DNA of 39,574 nucleotides from Sphingobacterium alimentarium (GTDB lineage: Bacteria > Bacteroidota > Bacteroidia > Sphingobacteriales > Sphingobacteriaceae): positions 1 to 39,574 of the forward strand of contig NZ_SMBZ01000036.1 of assembly GCF_004342685.1 (NCBI RefSeq). The letters are read 5' to 3'. Below are positions 1-7,900 of the stretch, one piece after another. The first letter of the stretch is position 1; each line of letters opens with the position of its first letter. The position numbers and the translations under genes are program-made. The notes beneath the pieces are model-generated. The model was not told the origin of the DNA and searched no databases. It saw only the letters and a list, made by a program, of their open reading frames with translations.

Positions 1-143
1 ATACCGTCTATGTTAATGGAGTTGATCACTTGATCAATGATTCGAACAGGATGATCTTGGGGAATCAATTCATCAAAGGTTGGTGGAAAGGCCATGAATT
101 GATGCTGATAGTAGGGTTTGAAATTAGGTAATTTCCGAGACAT
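1..143 (-). CDS. IS1182-like transposase, N-terminal fragment (cut by window edge)
   Basis: The reading frame begins at ATG 143 and runs off the left edge after 47 codons. It begins MSRKLPNFKPYYQHQF and continues with a PP-T-FDELIP-DHPVR pattern, typical of the N-terminal domain of IS1182-type (DDE) transposases. The catalytic DDE residues would lie outside the window. In the 26 codons that can be compared with the right-edge copy I see one base change (Phe versus Leu at residue 16). The family call rests on this N-terminal pattern only. Confidence 0.75.
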   Translation of the reverse strand, partial: MSRKLPNFKPYYQHQFMAFPPTFDELIPQDHPVRIIDQVINSINIDG

Positions 144-256
144 AATCATCGATTTTTAATACGTAAATATATGAAAATCAAATGATTATATCAATGTAAA
201 TAAGAGTAAATATAACACAAAAAAAAGACTGTACCACTTATTTATGATACAGCCCC
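1..256 (-). mobile_element. IS1182-like insertion sequence, partial (left copy)
   Basis: This is the end of an insertion sequence that continues off the left edge. The outer boundary is set at 256 because the sequence from there inward (GGGGCTGTATCATAAATAAG on the minus strand) matches the right-edge copy starting at 39384. By eye, the 113-base leader between IS end and transposase start differs at about nine positions between the copies. The end contains an imperfect hairpin (CTGTA...TACAG, 232-252) flanked by A/T runs, which may also stop transcription entering from the SRPBCC gene, whose stop lies 30 bases away. The far end and any target duplication are outside the window. Confidence 0.8.
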
Positions 257-285
257 TTTTTTATATATCGTAGCAAGATTAATTA

Positions 286-684
286 CTACCCTAATATTTC
301 TTTTAATTTATTCACTTGATGATCTACCAACTTCTTTAAAGGACCCGAAGCCATCATTTTCATCATCATATTAAGTTGAGCTTCGATGACAAAAGTAGCA
401 TTGGTTTCATTTGCTGAGACTTCTTCCACTTTCCAAGCTAATTTCACCTCAAATGGAGCTTCTTCTGAGGGAACACATATGATTTCTTTATTCTCAACAC
501 GTTGATTTATTTTGAGGGCCAGTTTTGCCATATTTTGGATGGTAAAACGCGCTACATCCGCGGTAGATGACCAATTATAAATATTTTCGGGCATCAACTG
601 TTCGTGATTATTTAAATCACTCAAAAAATTATAAACCTCTGCTATTGGCTTATTGATAACAACACTGTTTTGAATAATAGTCAT
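286..684 (-). CDS. SRPBCC (START/Bet v1-like) family protein
   Basis: This is a 132-residue cytoplasmic protein. It opens with the usual pattern of the SRPBCC superfamily (hydrophobic strand, then INKPIAEVYNFLSDLNNHEQ, where an AEVY-F-D motif leads into the helical bulge). A long C-terminal helix (about residues 105-131) closes the predicted hydrophobic pocket. The length is typical of a single domain. The ligand is unknown. It lies 28 bases downstream of pyrE on the same strand, so the two may be cotranscribed. The left IS copy begins 30 bases after its stop. The family call is fairly safe, but no specific function can be given. Confidence 0.75.
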   Translation of the reverse strand: MTIIQNSVVINKPIAEVYNFLSDLNNHEQLMPENIYNWSSTADVARFTIQNMAKLALKINQRVENKEIICVPSEEAPFEVKLAWKVEEVSANETNATFVIEAQLNMMMKMMASGPLKKLVDHQVNKLKEILG

Positions 685-711
685 AAATAGCTAATTAATT
701 CGTGTAAATTA

Positions 712-1359
712 TTATTGAGCTGGAGACCAGTTTGCTGGATCTTTTCTCCATGATTGTAAAAATTCAATATCAGATTCCAATATGTAACTATTATTTACCG
801 CTACCTGGATAAGGGCATCATAATTACACAACGAATACATAGGGCATTTTGCATCAGCAAAATTCTTGGTAGCCTCGTCAAATCCATATGTGAATATCGA
901 AACTAAACCTACTACGTTACAACCTGCTTCACGTAGCGCTTGCACAGCTTGCAAGGAGCTTTTACCTGTGGAAACTAAATCTTCCACCACTACAACACGT
1001 TGACCTTCTACGACTTCGCCTTCAATCAAATTTTGACGACCGTGATCTTTGGCACTGCTACGCACATACGTGAATGGCAAACCTAAATCTTGTGCTACCA
1101 ATACCCCCTGAGGAATACCCGCTGTAGCAACTCCAGAAATCATTTCTACAGATCCGAATTCTTCTTGAATCATTTTAGCCAATGTCTGACGTATATACGT
1201 ACGAATGGCCGGATGCGATAAAGTGATACGATTATCACAATAAATTGGAGACTTCCAACCCGAAGCCCATGTAAAAGGACTTTTAGGTTGTAATTTTATT
1301 GCTTTAATTTGCAATAAGGATTCAGCAACTTTTTGTTCAACCTCATTTAAATTATTCAT
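712..1359 (-). CDS. pyrE: orotate phosphoribosyltransferase
   Basis: PyrE joins orotate and PRPP to make orotidine 5'-monophosphate in pyrimidine synthesis. The 215-residue length is normal. The PRPP-binding motif VVVVEDLVSTGKSS is at residues 122-135. The orotate-side signature (FTWASGWKSPIYCDNR) is at 29-44, and the flexible-loop region KDHGR is at 104-108. The start is well fixed: ATG 1359 is preceded in frame by a TAA only four codons upstream. The start codon overlaps that of the Nudix gene on the other strand by two bases. A perfect Bacteroidota -7 element (TAAATTTG, minus strand 1371-1364) lies only four bases before the ATG, which would imply a leaderless or nearly leaderless mRNA if it is used. 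Confidence 0.96.
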   Translation of the reverse strand: MNNLNEVEQKVAESLLQIKAIKLQPKSPFTWASGWKSPIYCDNRITLSHPAIRTYIRQTLAKMIQEEFGSVEMISGVATAGIPQGVLVAQDLGLPFTYVRSSAKDHGRQNLIEGEVVEGQRVVVVEDLVSTGKSSLQAVQALREAGCNVVGLVSIFTYGFDEATKNFADAKCPMYSLCNYDALIQVAVNNSYILESDIEFLQSWRKDPANWSPAQ

Positions 1360-1963
1360 GGCACAAATTTATAAAATTTATATGAACCAAAGCCTGCTTA
1401 TTTTGGCAGATTTTGCACCCAAGATTAAAAAAAATATTCAAACTATTGGATTACAAGAAATTGACTTGGAAAAACTTTTTAGTTCCTCTTCTAAAAACCA
1501 ACAAATCACTTATTTATTTGTACATCCCGATATTAAATCCATATTCAAAAACTTAGTGGCAAATATGAAAATCATCTACGCAGCAGGCGGTCTTGTAAAG
1601 AATGGCAAAGGCGACTATTTGTTCATTCATCGCCTGGGAAAATGGGATTTACCGAAAGGTAAAGTCGATGATAGCGAAAAAATGCGTGAAGCAGCGGTGC
1701 GAGAAGTGGAAGAAGAATGCGGTATTAAAGTGGATTACTTAGGACAGAAAATTAGCACCACCTATCATGTCTATACGATGAAAGGAAAGATTGTTCTCAA
1801 GCAAACCAAATGGTATGATATGGGCGTAAATAAAGCACCTAACCTCATTCCTCAAACAGAAGAAGATATTACGGAGGCAGTTTGGCTGGGCAAGAAGGAT
1901 CTTGATAAAGTTCGCGAGAACACGTATCCGTTGATTTTGGATATTCTGCAGACGATAGCATAA
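1358..1963 (+). CDS. Nudix hydrolase
   Basis: This 201-residue protein has a complete Nudix box at residues 101-123 (G-x5-E-x7-R-E-V-x-E-E-x-G-I), where the glutamates coordinate the divalent metal that drives hydrolysis of nucleoside-diphosphate-linked substrates. The preceding FIHRLGKWDLPKGK segment is typical of ADP-ribose/NTP pyrophosphatase-type Nudix proteins. The first ~70 residues form an extra N-terminal region. The ATG at 1358 is chosen because the reading MAQIYKIYMNQ gives a natural first beta strand; ATG 1382 is the alternative. It is divergent from pyrE with overlapping start codons. Substrate cannot be predicted. Confidence 0.9.
   Translation: MAQIYKIYMNQSLLILADFAPKIKKNIQTIGLQEIDLEKLFSSSSKNQQITYLFVHPDIKSIFKNLVANMKIIYAAGGLVKNGKGDYLFIHRLGKWDLPKGKVDDSEKMREAAVREVEEECGIKVDYLGQKISTTYHVYTMKGKIVLKQTKWYDMGVNKAPNLIPQTEEDITEAVWLGKKDLDKVRENTYPLILDILQTIA
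1364..1391 (-). promoter_or_regulatory. candidate pyrE promoter (TTTG ... TAAATTTG)
   Basis: On the minus strand, TTTG (1391-1388) is followed after 16 bases by TAAATTTG (1371-1364), a perfect match to the Bacteroidota -7 consensus TAnnTTTG. The spacing is at the short end of what is known for this promoter class. It lies inside the first codons of the Nudix gene and ends four bases before the pyrE start codon. Confidence 0.4.
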
Positions 1964-1968
1964 ACTAA

Positions 1969-2005
1969 CACGATCAGCACGAATTCTATACACGTGCTGG
2001 TCGTG
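1969..2005 (+). terminator. hairpin after the Nudix gene
   Basis: A 13-base stem (CACGATCAGCACG, 1969-1981, with CGTGCTGGTCGTG, 1993-2005, one G-U pair) with an 11-base loop starts five bases after the Nudix stop. There is no T-run after it, so it may be a factor-dependent terminator, an mRNA-end stabiliser or an operator for the next gene. Confidence 0.5.
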
Positions 2006-2021
2006 CTAAACAATTGCTCCG

Positions 2022-2056
2022 ATTCAGTTGTTAGAATAAGAAATAACAAACTGAAT
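2022..2056 (+). promoter_or_regulatory. inverted repeat directly before the FMN-reductase start
   Basis: ATTCAGTTGTTA (2022-2033) and TAACAAACTGAAT (2044-2056) are inverted copies with one extra base in the right arm, separated by ten bases. The repeat ends five bases before the ATG at 2062. It could be an operator for a one-component redox or electrophile sensor, or an RNA hairpin controlling initiation. Confidence 0.35.
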
Positions 2057-2061
2057 TCATT

Positions 2062-2610
2062 ATGAGCAAAAATATTGGTATTCTTATCGGTAGTCTTAGA
2101 AAAGACTCTTTCAATAGAAAAGTCGCAGAAAATATGCGGGAAATGTTCGACAAATCCAATCACTGTGAATTTGTGGATATTACGGATCTTCAACTCTACA
2201 ATGAAGATATAGATCAAGGTAATCCCCCGGCATCGTATTCAAGCTACCGTGAAAAGTTATCTAGTTTTGATGCGTTTTTATTTTTTACACCGGAATATAA
2301 TAGATCCATCCCGGCTGTACTTAAAAACGCATTGGATGTCGGTTCTCGACCATATGGAAAGAGTAAATGGGATGGCAAGCCCGCCGGAATAATCTCCGTG
2401 TCGCCAGGAGCTATAGGCGCATTTGGAGCCAATCATCACTTACGTCAATGCTTGACATTTTTGAATATGCATCCCTTGCAACAACCTGAAATGTATATTG
2501 GTAACGTAACCCAAATATTGGATGATAAGGGTAAAATTAATTCCGAAGAATCGATCAAACTATTTAAAAATTTTGTGAGCGCATTCGAAAAATGGATCGA
2601 TAAATTCTAA
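2062..2610 (+). CDS. NADPH-dependent FMN reductase (flavodoxin-like fold)
   Basis: This is a 182-residue flavoprotein of the NADPH-dependent FMN reductase / quinone or azo-compound reductase family. The N-terminal phosphate-binding loop LIGSLRKDSFNRKV (residues 8-21) binds FMN phosphate. The PEYNRSIPAVLKNALD segment (residues 78-93) contains the conserved PEYN motif at the flavin ring. Length matches the family. Such enzymes reduce quinones, azo dyes or chromate using NAD(P)H. The gene stands alone between a hairpin and a convergent DUF3810 gene whose stop is five bases away. The physiological substrate is unknown. Confidence 0.9.
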   Translation: MSKNIGILIGSLRKDSFNRKVAENMREMFDKSNHCEFVDITDLQLYNEDIDQGNPPASYSSYREKLSSFDAFLFFTPEYNRSIPAVLKNALDVGSRPYGKSKWDGKPAGIISVSPGAIGAFGANHHLRQCLTFLNMHPLQQPEMYIGNVTQILDDKGKINSEESIKLFKNFVSAFEKWIDKF

Positions 2611-2614
2611 AATA

Positions 2615-3700
2615 TCAACGCAACTCTTCTTGTTGTTTTTCCCAAGCGACGAGAAGAGTTGTCATTAAATTATAGCGTTCCAGACCTTCAGGCTGATTAT
2701 TATGTTTTAAGAATTGATTATAAAATACGGAGGAAATCCGATCTATCCAACCTCTATACGACTGCCAAAACTCCCTTTCTTGCTTGAAATCATCGAGCAC
2801 CAAAGGAGAAAGCTTATCTCTATAACTCTCGAATAATTCTTTGTCGCGTGCAAGCGGCTGCATTAAATACCCTATAGCCGCATAGTACGCTGAATATTGA
2901 TACCATACGTCCTTATCATCGTACAAGGTCAGAAAAGCGATGAAATTACATTCATCTTCAAACCCCACTCCCATCTGATGTGTCAATTCGTGTACGTTAG
3001 TAAACGGATATGAGGCATTGGGAATATTTTGATTGACTTGCACTTCCAACGTGAATGGATTAAAATATCCTGAAACCGTAAAGTAAGATAGCAAATCACT
3101 CGAAAGTGGTGATTTTGCATTTACCTGGCTTTTGCACAAATAGCCTTTCAGCAAGGTATCTTGTTTTACTATTTCGACAAGATCCCCTTTCACACCATTT
3201 TTTGTTTTGTGCTCCAGATCAATTTCCTGCCTCAAATCATTAGCGATTTTGATATATTTATCAAGCACTTCCAGATGCTCTTTTTTCTTAATTTCATAGG
3301 TATGAAGACCAAATTTCTCAGCAATAGGTTGTCGAAAATAATTCAATCCCCAATTCACATAAAAAACAACATAAATCACTGACAAAGTAGTACATATATA
3401 AATAATGTGATCGACTACTTTAGTTGAATTTTTCTGAAAAGCACTTTTGATTAACGAAAATATATTGTAAGCCAACAGCAGAACTATAGCCGAATATAGT
3501 ACATCCCCAATGCTAAAGGGTATCCATGAAAATAATATAATATAGATATACGAAATAGCAGGATACAGATTCTGAGCATAATACTGCTCGACGAATGCTG
3601 TATTGGATTTTAACGCCTCGATACAGAAAATTAAAACCAAACAAATTGCTATCGTAATATAGTATTTTCTTCGATGGCTATTTCTAGCTTTGTGCTTCAT
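2615..3700 (-). CDS. DUF3810 family membrane protein with zinc-protease motif
   Basis: This 361-residue protein has hydrophobic segments at about residues 13-29, 48-66, 67-84 and 96-114, followed by a large soluble domain. That domain holds HELTH at 237-241 (HExxH, a zinc-metalloprotease signature) with acidic residues following at 248-250 that could supply the third ligand. This arrangement matches DUF3810, a Bacteroidota family with no established substrate. The start (ATG 3700) lies inside the end of the nucleoid-associated protein gene, overlapping it by 17 bases, so translation is probably coupled. The fold assignment is confident, and peptidase activity is inference. Confidence 0.85.
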   Translation of the reverse strand: MKHKARNSHRRKYYITIAICLVLIFCIEALKSNTAFVEQYYAQNLYPAISYIYIILFSWIPFSIGDVLYSAIVLLLAYNIFSLIKSAFQKNSTKVVDHIIYICTTLSVIYVVFYVNWGLNYFRQPIAEKFGLHTYEIKKKEHLEVLDKYIKIANDLRQEIDLEHKTKNGVKGDLVEIVKQDTLLKGYLCKSQVNAKSPLSSDLLSYFTVSGYFNPFTLEVQVNQNIPNASYPFTNVHELTHQMGVGFEDECNFIAFLTLYDDKDVWYQYSAYYAAIGYLMQPLARDKELFESYRDKLSPLVLDDFKQEREFWQSYRGWIDRISSVFYNQFLKHNNQPEGLERYNLMTTLLVAWEKQQEELR

Positions 3701-4745
3701 TTTCGTAATACAGCTTATAATAGTTCATGCCTTTATCTTCGTCATACCCTTGCTCCAGATATTCGCGTTTACCATGTACATAAATATGGAAGTTTTTATC
3801 CAGTTTGATCACCGATTTATAAGAGCTTGCCATTTTTTTTACAGCAGGTGTAGCTATTACAAAATTCGCCTGGAAAGGCATATCAAATTCATCTTCAAAG
3901 GCTTGCTTATAATCATTAAATAATGATGCGGCCTGAGGATTGGCAATCACTTCCTCTTCAAACTCCGCACTATCAAAGGTTTCTTTGGTTTTAAAATAAT
4001 TCATAGAGCGATTGAGCAGATCGATCTTATCTGCCGTTTCAAGTTCAAAAACTTCATCCAATTTTTCGTTTACGAAGTTTTTGTAGACTTTCATAATGTT
4101 ACCGGTCTGTTGGAAAGCATCGTTGCGGGATTTCAACTGCAGGAAATTATCCTTCCAATATACCGCTTCCGACTGATTGGTCTGATCGACGACCAATACC
4201 TTATATCCTTCTTCCTGTTCGGTATTCACAATAACGACACCCTTATCAAGCTTGTTGATATTGATAGCTTCCTGCTCATAGTTCAGTTGAAAGCCACCTT
4301 GCTCCGGATAAACTTTCAAATAAGCTTCCTTGTTTTCGGACTTAAAAATACCCACAGCTGCATGGTCCTCACCTTCCATCTGCACATTATTTAAAGCAAC
4401 CACGTATACCTCACCTCCTTTAATTTTGGGATGATCCGACACTTCATACAGATGTTTGGTGACTTGCGCGGAGAATTCATGAAAATCAATTGCACCTGAA
4501 AAAAACTTTTTTGAAAAATGATACACTTCGTTGAGTTCCAATTCTTCATTGGGATGAAAAAAACGATACACCTCTGTCACCTTTGCAAATGGCTTCATAA
4601 AATATTGCATCAGCAAGTCAGGCAGTATCTCGTCACCATTCAGGTCAATAGGATTTTCGGATAATATATAAAATTCATCATTGGATTTGTTGCCCACATG
4701 ATGGATGGATAAATTCTGAAAAGTTGCGTCTTGATGAAAAAACAT
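3684..4745 (-). CDS. nucleoid-associated protein (NdpA/YejK-like)
   Basis: This is a 353-residue acidic cytoplasmic protein with the features of the 37-kDa nucleoid-associated protein family: the N-terminal FQNLSIHHVGNK strand-turn, a central segment with GGEVYVVALNN near residues 109-119, and a C-terminal half rich in charged helices. Length fits the family (about 335-355 residues). Members associate with the bacterial nucleoid, but their exact role is not settled. It is the upstream partner of the DUF3810 gene, overlapping by 17 bases. The upstream gap is short (41 bases to the HDAC-like stop), so it may also receive readthrough. Confidence 0.85.
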   Translation of the reverse strand: MFFHQDATFQNLSIHHVGNKSNDEFYILSENPIDLNGDEILPDLLMQYFMKPFAKVTEVYRFFHPNEELELNEVYHFSKKFFSGAIDFHEFSAQVTKHLYEVSDHPKIKGGEVYVVALNNVQMEGEDHAAVGIFKSENKEAYLKVYPEQGGFQLNYEQEAININKLDKGVVIVNTEQEEGYKVLVVDQTNQSEAVYWKDNFLQLKSRNDAFQQTGNIMKVYKNFVNEKLDEVFELETADKIDLLNRSMNYFKTKETFDSAEFEEEVIANPQAASLFNDYKQAFEDEFDMPFQANFVIATPAVKKMASSYKSVIKLDKNFHIYVHGKREYLEQGYDEDKGMNYYKLYYENEAQS

Positions 4746-4786
4746 AGTTAAAATTTAATTTACGCAAAAATAACAAAGTATTTTGG

Positions 4787-5692
4787 CTATAGGTTAAAAA
4801 TATCAATGGCCAGCTTGTAGGTGGCAACATGCGCATTTACAATGTCCCGAATATAAACAGAATATCCTCCGCCCATGGAGGTTTGTACAGGTAAACCCAA
4901 GTTTTTGGAAGCATTGAAAACTATCGAATCACGCTGTCTACAACCTTCTGTTGAAACTTTCAGTTTCCCAAGCTTATCCGAAGACAGTATATCCACACCC
5001 GCCTGGTAAAAAACAAAATCAGGCTTAGCCGTTGCGAATACTATTTCTAAATTTTTCTGTAAAAGATCTAGATAGTCCTCATCCTCAATTCCATCCTGCA
5101 ACTCAACATCCAAATCAGATTTCTCCTTGATGAAAGGAAAATTTTTCGCTCCATGCATTGAAAATGTAAAAATATCCGGTTCGTTGCGAAAAATATGCGC
5201 TGTACCATTGCCTTGGTGCACATCCAAATCGATGATTAAGATTTTTTTAGCAAGTCCATGATGCAAAAGATACTGCGCGGCTACCGCCTGATCATTCATT
5301 AAGCAAAATCCTTCGCCATAATCATAACCCGCATGATGCGTACCGCCTGCCGTATTGAAAGAAATACCATATTGCTGTGCAAATAACGCCGATTGTATCG
5401 TACCATCGAGAATATAACGCTCCCGTTCGACCAAGGATTCAGACAAAGGAAACCCTATACGACGGATCATTTTGGCATCAAGAGTTAATTCAAATAAACT
5501 TTGTACATAGGCGCTATCGTGTGCCAAACAGCAGGTTTCAAAATCTGCTAGCTTCGGCTCAAAGAAGTTGAGTGGCTTGACAATTCCTTCATAAAGTAAT
5601 TGCTCCGGAATGAGTTCATATTTGATCATCGGAAAACGATGACCTTCACGCAAAGGATGGATATATGCAGGATGATGGGCAATTTTTAGCAA
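4787..5692 (-). CDS. histone-deacetylase-family amidohydrolase (acetoin-utilisation/AcuC-like)
   Basis: The family removes acyl groups from amines such as acetyl-lysine or acetylpolyamines with a zinc ion. Numbering from TTG 5692 gives 301 residues, the usual length. GGTHHAGYDYG (residues 116-126) supplies the catalytic His pair 119/120. DLDVHQGNGT (155-164) gives Asp157 and His159 as metal ligands, and AGVD (231-234) supplies the last Asp. The open frame extends to an ATG at 5851, but that start overlaps the coding region of yceH on the opposite strand and adds 53 residues with no family resemblance. TTG 5692, reading MLKIAHHP, is preferred. True substrates in Bacteroidota are unknown. Confidence 0.88.
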   Translation of the reverse strand: MLKIAHHPAYIHPLREGHRFPMIKYELIPEQLLYEGIVKPLNFFEPKLADFETCCLAHDSAYVQSLFELTLDAKMIRRIGFPLSESLVERERYILDGTIQSALFAQQYGISFNTAGGTHHAGYDYGEGFCLMNDQAVAAQYLLHHGLAKKILIIDLDVHQGNGTAHIFRNEPDIFTFSMHGAKNFPFIKEKSDLDVELQDGIEDEDYLDLLQKNLEIVFATAKPDFVFYQAGVDILSSDKLGKLKVSTEGCRQRDSIVFNASKNLGLPVQTSMGGGYSVYIRDIVNAHVATYKLAIDIFNL

Positions 5693-5732
5693 TGTTCTTT
5701 GTTTTTTATACCCTACGAAAATACGAAGAACT

Positions 5733-5740
5733 AAATAATT
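5733..5740 (+). promoter_or_regulatory. candidate -7 element before yceH
   Basis: TATCTTCG, about 35 bases before the ATG at 5775, matches the Bacteroidota -7 consensus TAnnTTTG except at one base. I see no convincing -33 partner, so this is a weak call. Confidence 0.25.
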
Positions 5741-5774
5741 CTTATCTTCGAAAATCAATAACCTTAAATCTGAT

Positions 5775-6434
5775 ATGGAGACACAAAAACCTATCCCCAC
5801 TTTAAATGCTGAAGAAATTCGGATCTTGGGTGTACTATTAGAAAAATCCAAGATTACTCCGGAATATTATCCCATGACGATCAACGCCATTCAAACTGCT
5901 TGTAATCAAAAAACTTCGCGTAAGCCAGTGGTTAATTACGATGAGAACACGTTAATCAATACGCTGGATGCCCTTAAAAAAATGGGATTTGTGTCCACTG
6001 TGGTAGGCGGAGGTTCTCGAGTAACAAAATACAAACACAATATCGCCATTCATTATCCACTAGTACCTGCAGAATTGGCCATTCTATGTCTGCTCTTCTT
6101 GCGCGGACCGTTGACGGCCGGAGAGATAAACAGCAATTCTGGGAGATTGCATGAGTTTGATGACATCGAAGAGGTGCAAAACTATATCAATAATTTGGCC
6201 GAGTCCGAAAACCCTTATCTCAAAGTATTACCAAAACGTCAAGGGCAAAAAGAAGCACGATACATTCATCTATTTTCTGAATTCGATGAACAAGATTATG
6301 AAAATTCTGCTGCCGCGGCATCATCCATTAATAACGAGCAAACCCAGCAATTGGAAGAGCGCGTGGCTACGCTAGAGTCCGAACTATCCAAATTGCGCGA
6401 AGAGTTTGATTATTTATTGGCTCAATTAACCTAA
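5775..6434 (+). CDS. YceH family protein (DUF480)
   Basis: This 219-residue protein contains the diagnostic YceH pattern: IRILGVLLEKSKITPEYYPM (residues 15-34), then TINAIQTACNQKTSRKPV, forming the first winged-helix domain. A second winged helix spans about residues 90-170. The C-terminal 35 residues (about 185-219) are a heptad-rich coiled coil, probably for dimerisation. The molecular role is not established. It is divergent from the HDAC-like gene and is followed after five bases by the BNR-repeat gene, with which it is likely cotranscribed. Confidence 0.92.
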   Translation: METQKPIPTLNAEEIRILGVLLEKSKITPEYYPMTINAIQTACNQKTSRKPVVNYDENTLINTLDALKKMGFVSTVVGGGSRVTKYKHNIAIHYPLVPAELAILCLLFLRGPLTAGEINSNSGRLHEFDDIEEVQNYINNLAESENPYLKVLPKRQGQKEARYIHLFSEFDEQDYENSAAAASSINNEQTQQLEERVATLESELSKLREEFDYLLAQLT

Positions 6435-6439
6435 CACAC

Positions 6440-7459
6440 ATGCAGTTTAAAATCACAACTTCTATCCTCCTGTTTTTATCTATTGTTCTTTCGAGCTACG
6501 CACAAACATTTTCACCGCTCGTAGACAATAGATCTTCAAGCTTCCGAGGAATGAGTACCGTAGGCAAAAATACAGTATGGTTAAGTGGCAGCAATGGTAC
6601 GGTCGGTTATTCGACCAACCAGGGAAAAACGTGGACTTGGGTAAATCCAACTGGATATGAAAAGTTTGATTTTAGGGATATACAAGCATTCTCCAACAAA
6701 GAAGCAGTCATCATTAATGCCGGCTCACCAGCTGTAGTTCTGCGTACGACCGACGCCGGAAAGACATGGCATAAAGTCTACGAAAATTCACATCCAGAGA
6801 TTTTTTTGGATGATTTGGCTTTTGTGGGTAAGCAAGGGTATATATTGGGAGACCCGATAGATGGTGTTTTTCAATTGTTGAAATCAACGAATAAAGGCAA
6901 AAACTGGAAAGATATAAGTAATGATTATTTTCTGATTGCGGATTCGGGCGAAGCTGCATTTGCTGCATCGGGATCATCTATGAAAATGTTCAAGGACAAA
7001 CTTTACATCGGCACCGGAGGAAAATACGCGAGTTTTTTCAATTACAATCCGAAAGGGCTCAAAATAGACAAATATGATGTACCTATCTGGTCAGGCCAAT
7101 CATCTACGGGTATATTTGCTATTGATTTCTACAATGAAAATACGGGTATTGTGGTCGGAGGTAATTATTTAGAAGATAAAAATAACCAAAACAATATCCT
7201 TCTTACCTCAGATGCAGGCATTACTTGGACCAAACCAAATACATCTGTTTTGGGTTACCGTTCCGATGTCCTTTACATTACTGAATCAACAGTGCTGGCC
7301 ACTGGAACATCAGGCACAGATATCTCGTACGATGGAGGTTACAACTGGAAAAACATTTCTACACTGAGTTTTAATACTATTGCCAAAAGCACTGATAATA
7401 AAGTTATTTACCTCGCGGGTTCTAAGGGAAATGTCTTTCGCGTGCAACTTGATGAATAA
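6440..7459 (+). CDS. secreted BNR/Asp-box beta-propeller protein (Ycf48-like)
   Basis: This 339-residue protein has a signal peptide (hydrophobic core ~8-18, SSYAQ, likely cleavage after Ala21) and no lipobox, so it is probably periplasmic. Five Asp-box motifs with S/T-x-D/N-x-G-x-T/N-W spacing are visible: STNQGKTW, TTDAGKTW, STNKGKNW, TSDAGITW and SYDGGYNW. These indicate a beta-propeller related to BNR-repeat or Ycf48-like proteins. Similar proteins are often labelled oxidoreductases, but I see no cofactor-binding or catalytic motif, so a scaffold or binding role is equally possible. It follows yceH by five bases. Confidence 0.8.
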   Translation: MQFKITTSILLFLSIVLSSYAQTFSPLVDNRSSSFRGMSTVGKNTVWLSGSNGTVGYSTNQGKTWTWVNPTGYEKFDFRDIQAFSNKEAVIINAGSPAVVLRTTDAGKTWHKVYENSHPEIFLDDLAFVGKQGYILGDPIDGVFQLLKSTNKGKNWKDISNDYFLIADSGEAAFAASGSSMKMFKDKLYIGTGGKYASFFNYNPKGLKIDKYDVPIWSGQSSTGIFAIDFYNENTGIVVGGNYLEDKNNQNNILLTSDAGITWTKPNTSVLGYRSDVLYITESTVLATGTSGTDISYDGGYNWKNISTLSFNTIAKSTDNKVIYLAGSKGNVFRVQLDE

Positions 7460-7617
7460 ATTTGAGTTTGAAAATTAGCCACCCTTCACGAAAATGGAGC
7501 TTTCGCTTTAGAACATCGATCTTCATCAATGTTTTATTAAAATTTCTTAATAAGAAATATTTATTGATTTAGAATAATTCTACCTGACATAACATTTATT
7601 TGCTTCCCTCCTTAAGC

Positions 7618-7810
7618 TATGGTCAAGGAACATTTACATCGACTGATGGAGACAATTTACTAAGGAGTTTGTCCATTTCAAAGAAATGGACATGGGCGAT
7701 TCGTATTTGCCAATGGTAAAGTGAGAGAAGGAATGTATGTCAACAACAAGAACCAAAAAGAATCACTTGTACTAAACGCATCCACACACACTCCTGTGTC
7801 AAAAGATTAA
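7618..7810 (+). pseudogene. decayed MORN-repeat protein remnant
   Basis: This stretch of the 440-base gap after the BNR gene reads as MORN repeats broken by a frameshift. Frame one from 7618 gives YGQGTFTSTDGDN. After a shift near 7650-7664 the next frame gives RNGHGRFVFANGKVREGMY (a textbook MORN unit, G-x-G-x-F-x-x-G-x-x-x-x-G-x-Y), then a short tail ending SKD at the TAA at 7808-7810. No start codon or N-terminal domain is recognisable upstream (7460-7617 is AT-rich with nothing I can identify). Probably a relic of a larger gene. Confidence 0.6.
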
Positions 7811-7840
7811 CAAAAGCAGTATTGTAAAGATTCAAAAACG

Positions 7841-7875
7841 AAACCTGAAACCATTGGCTTCAGGTTTTTTATTTT
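7841..7875 (+). terminator. Rho-independent terminator
   Basis: AAACCTGAA (7841-7849) pairs with TTCAGGTTT (7859-7867) around a nine-base loop, and the right arm runs into a T-rich tract. It ends transcription through the MORN remnant. Minus-strand transcription from the 7901 gene would also meet a shorter T-run (CGTTTTTG), so it may work both ways. Confidence 0.75.
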
Positions 7876-7900
7876 TAAATTGTTGCTCTAGCCTCTTCTA

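Noticed and set aside
5693..5851. Upstream extension of the HDAC-like frame to an ATG at 5851
   Set aside because: It overlaps the yceH coding region on the other strand and adds 53 residues with no family resemblance. The TTG at 5692 gives the normal family length.
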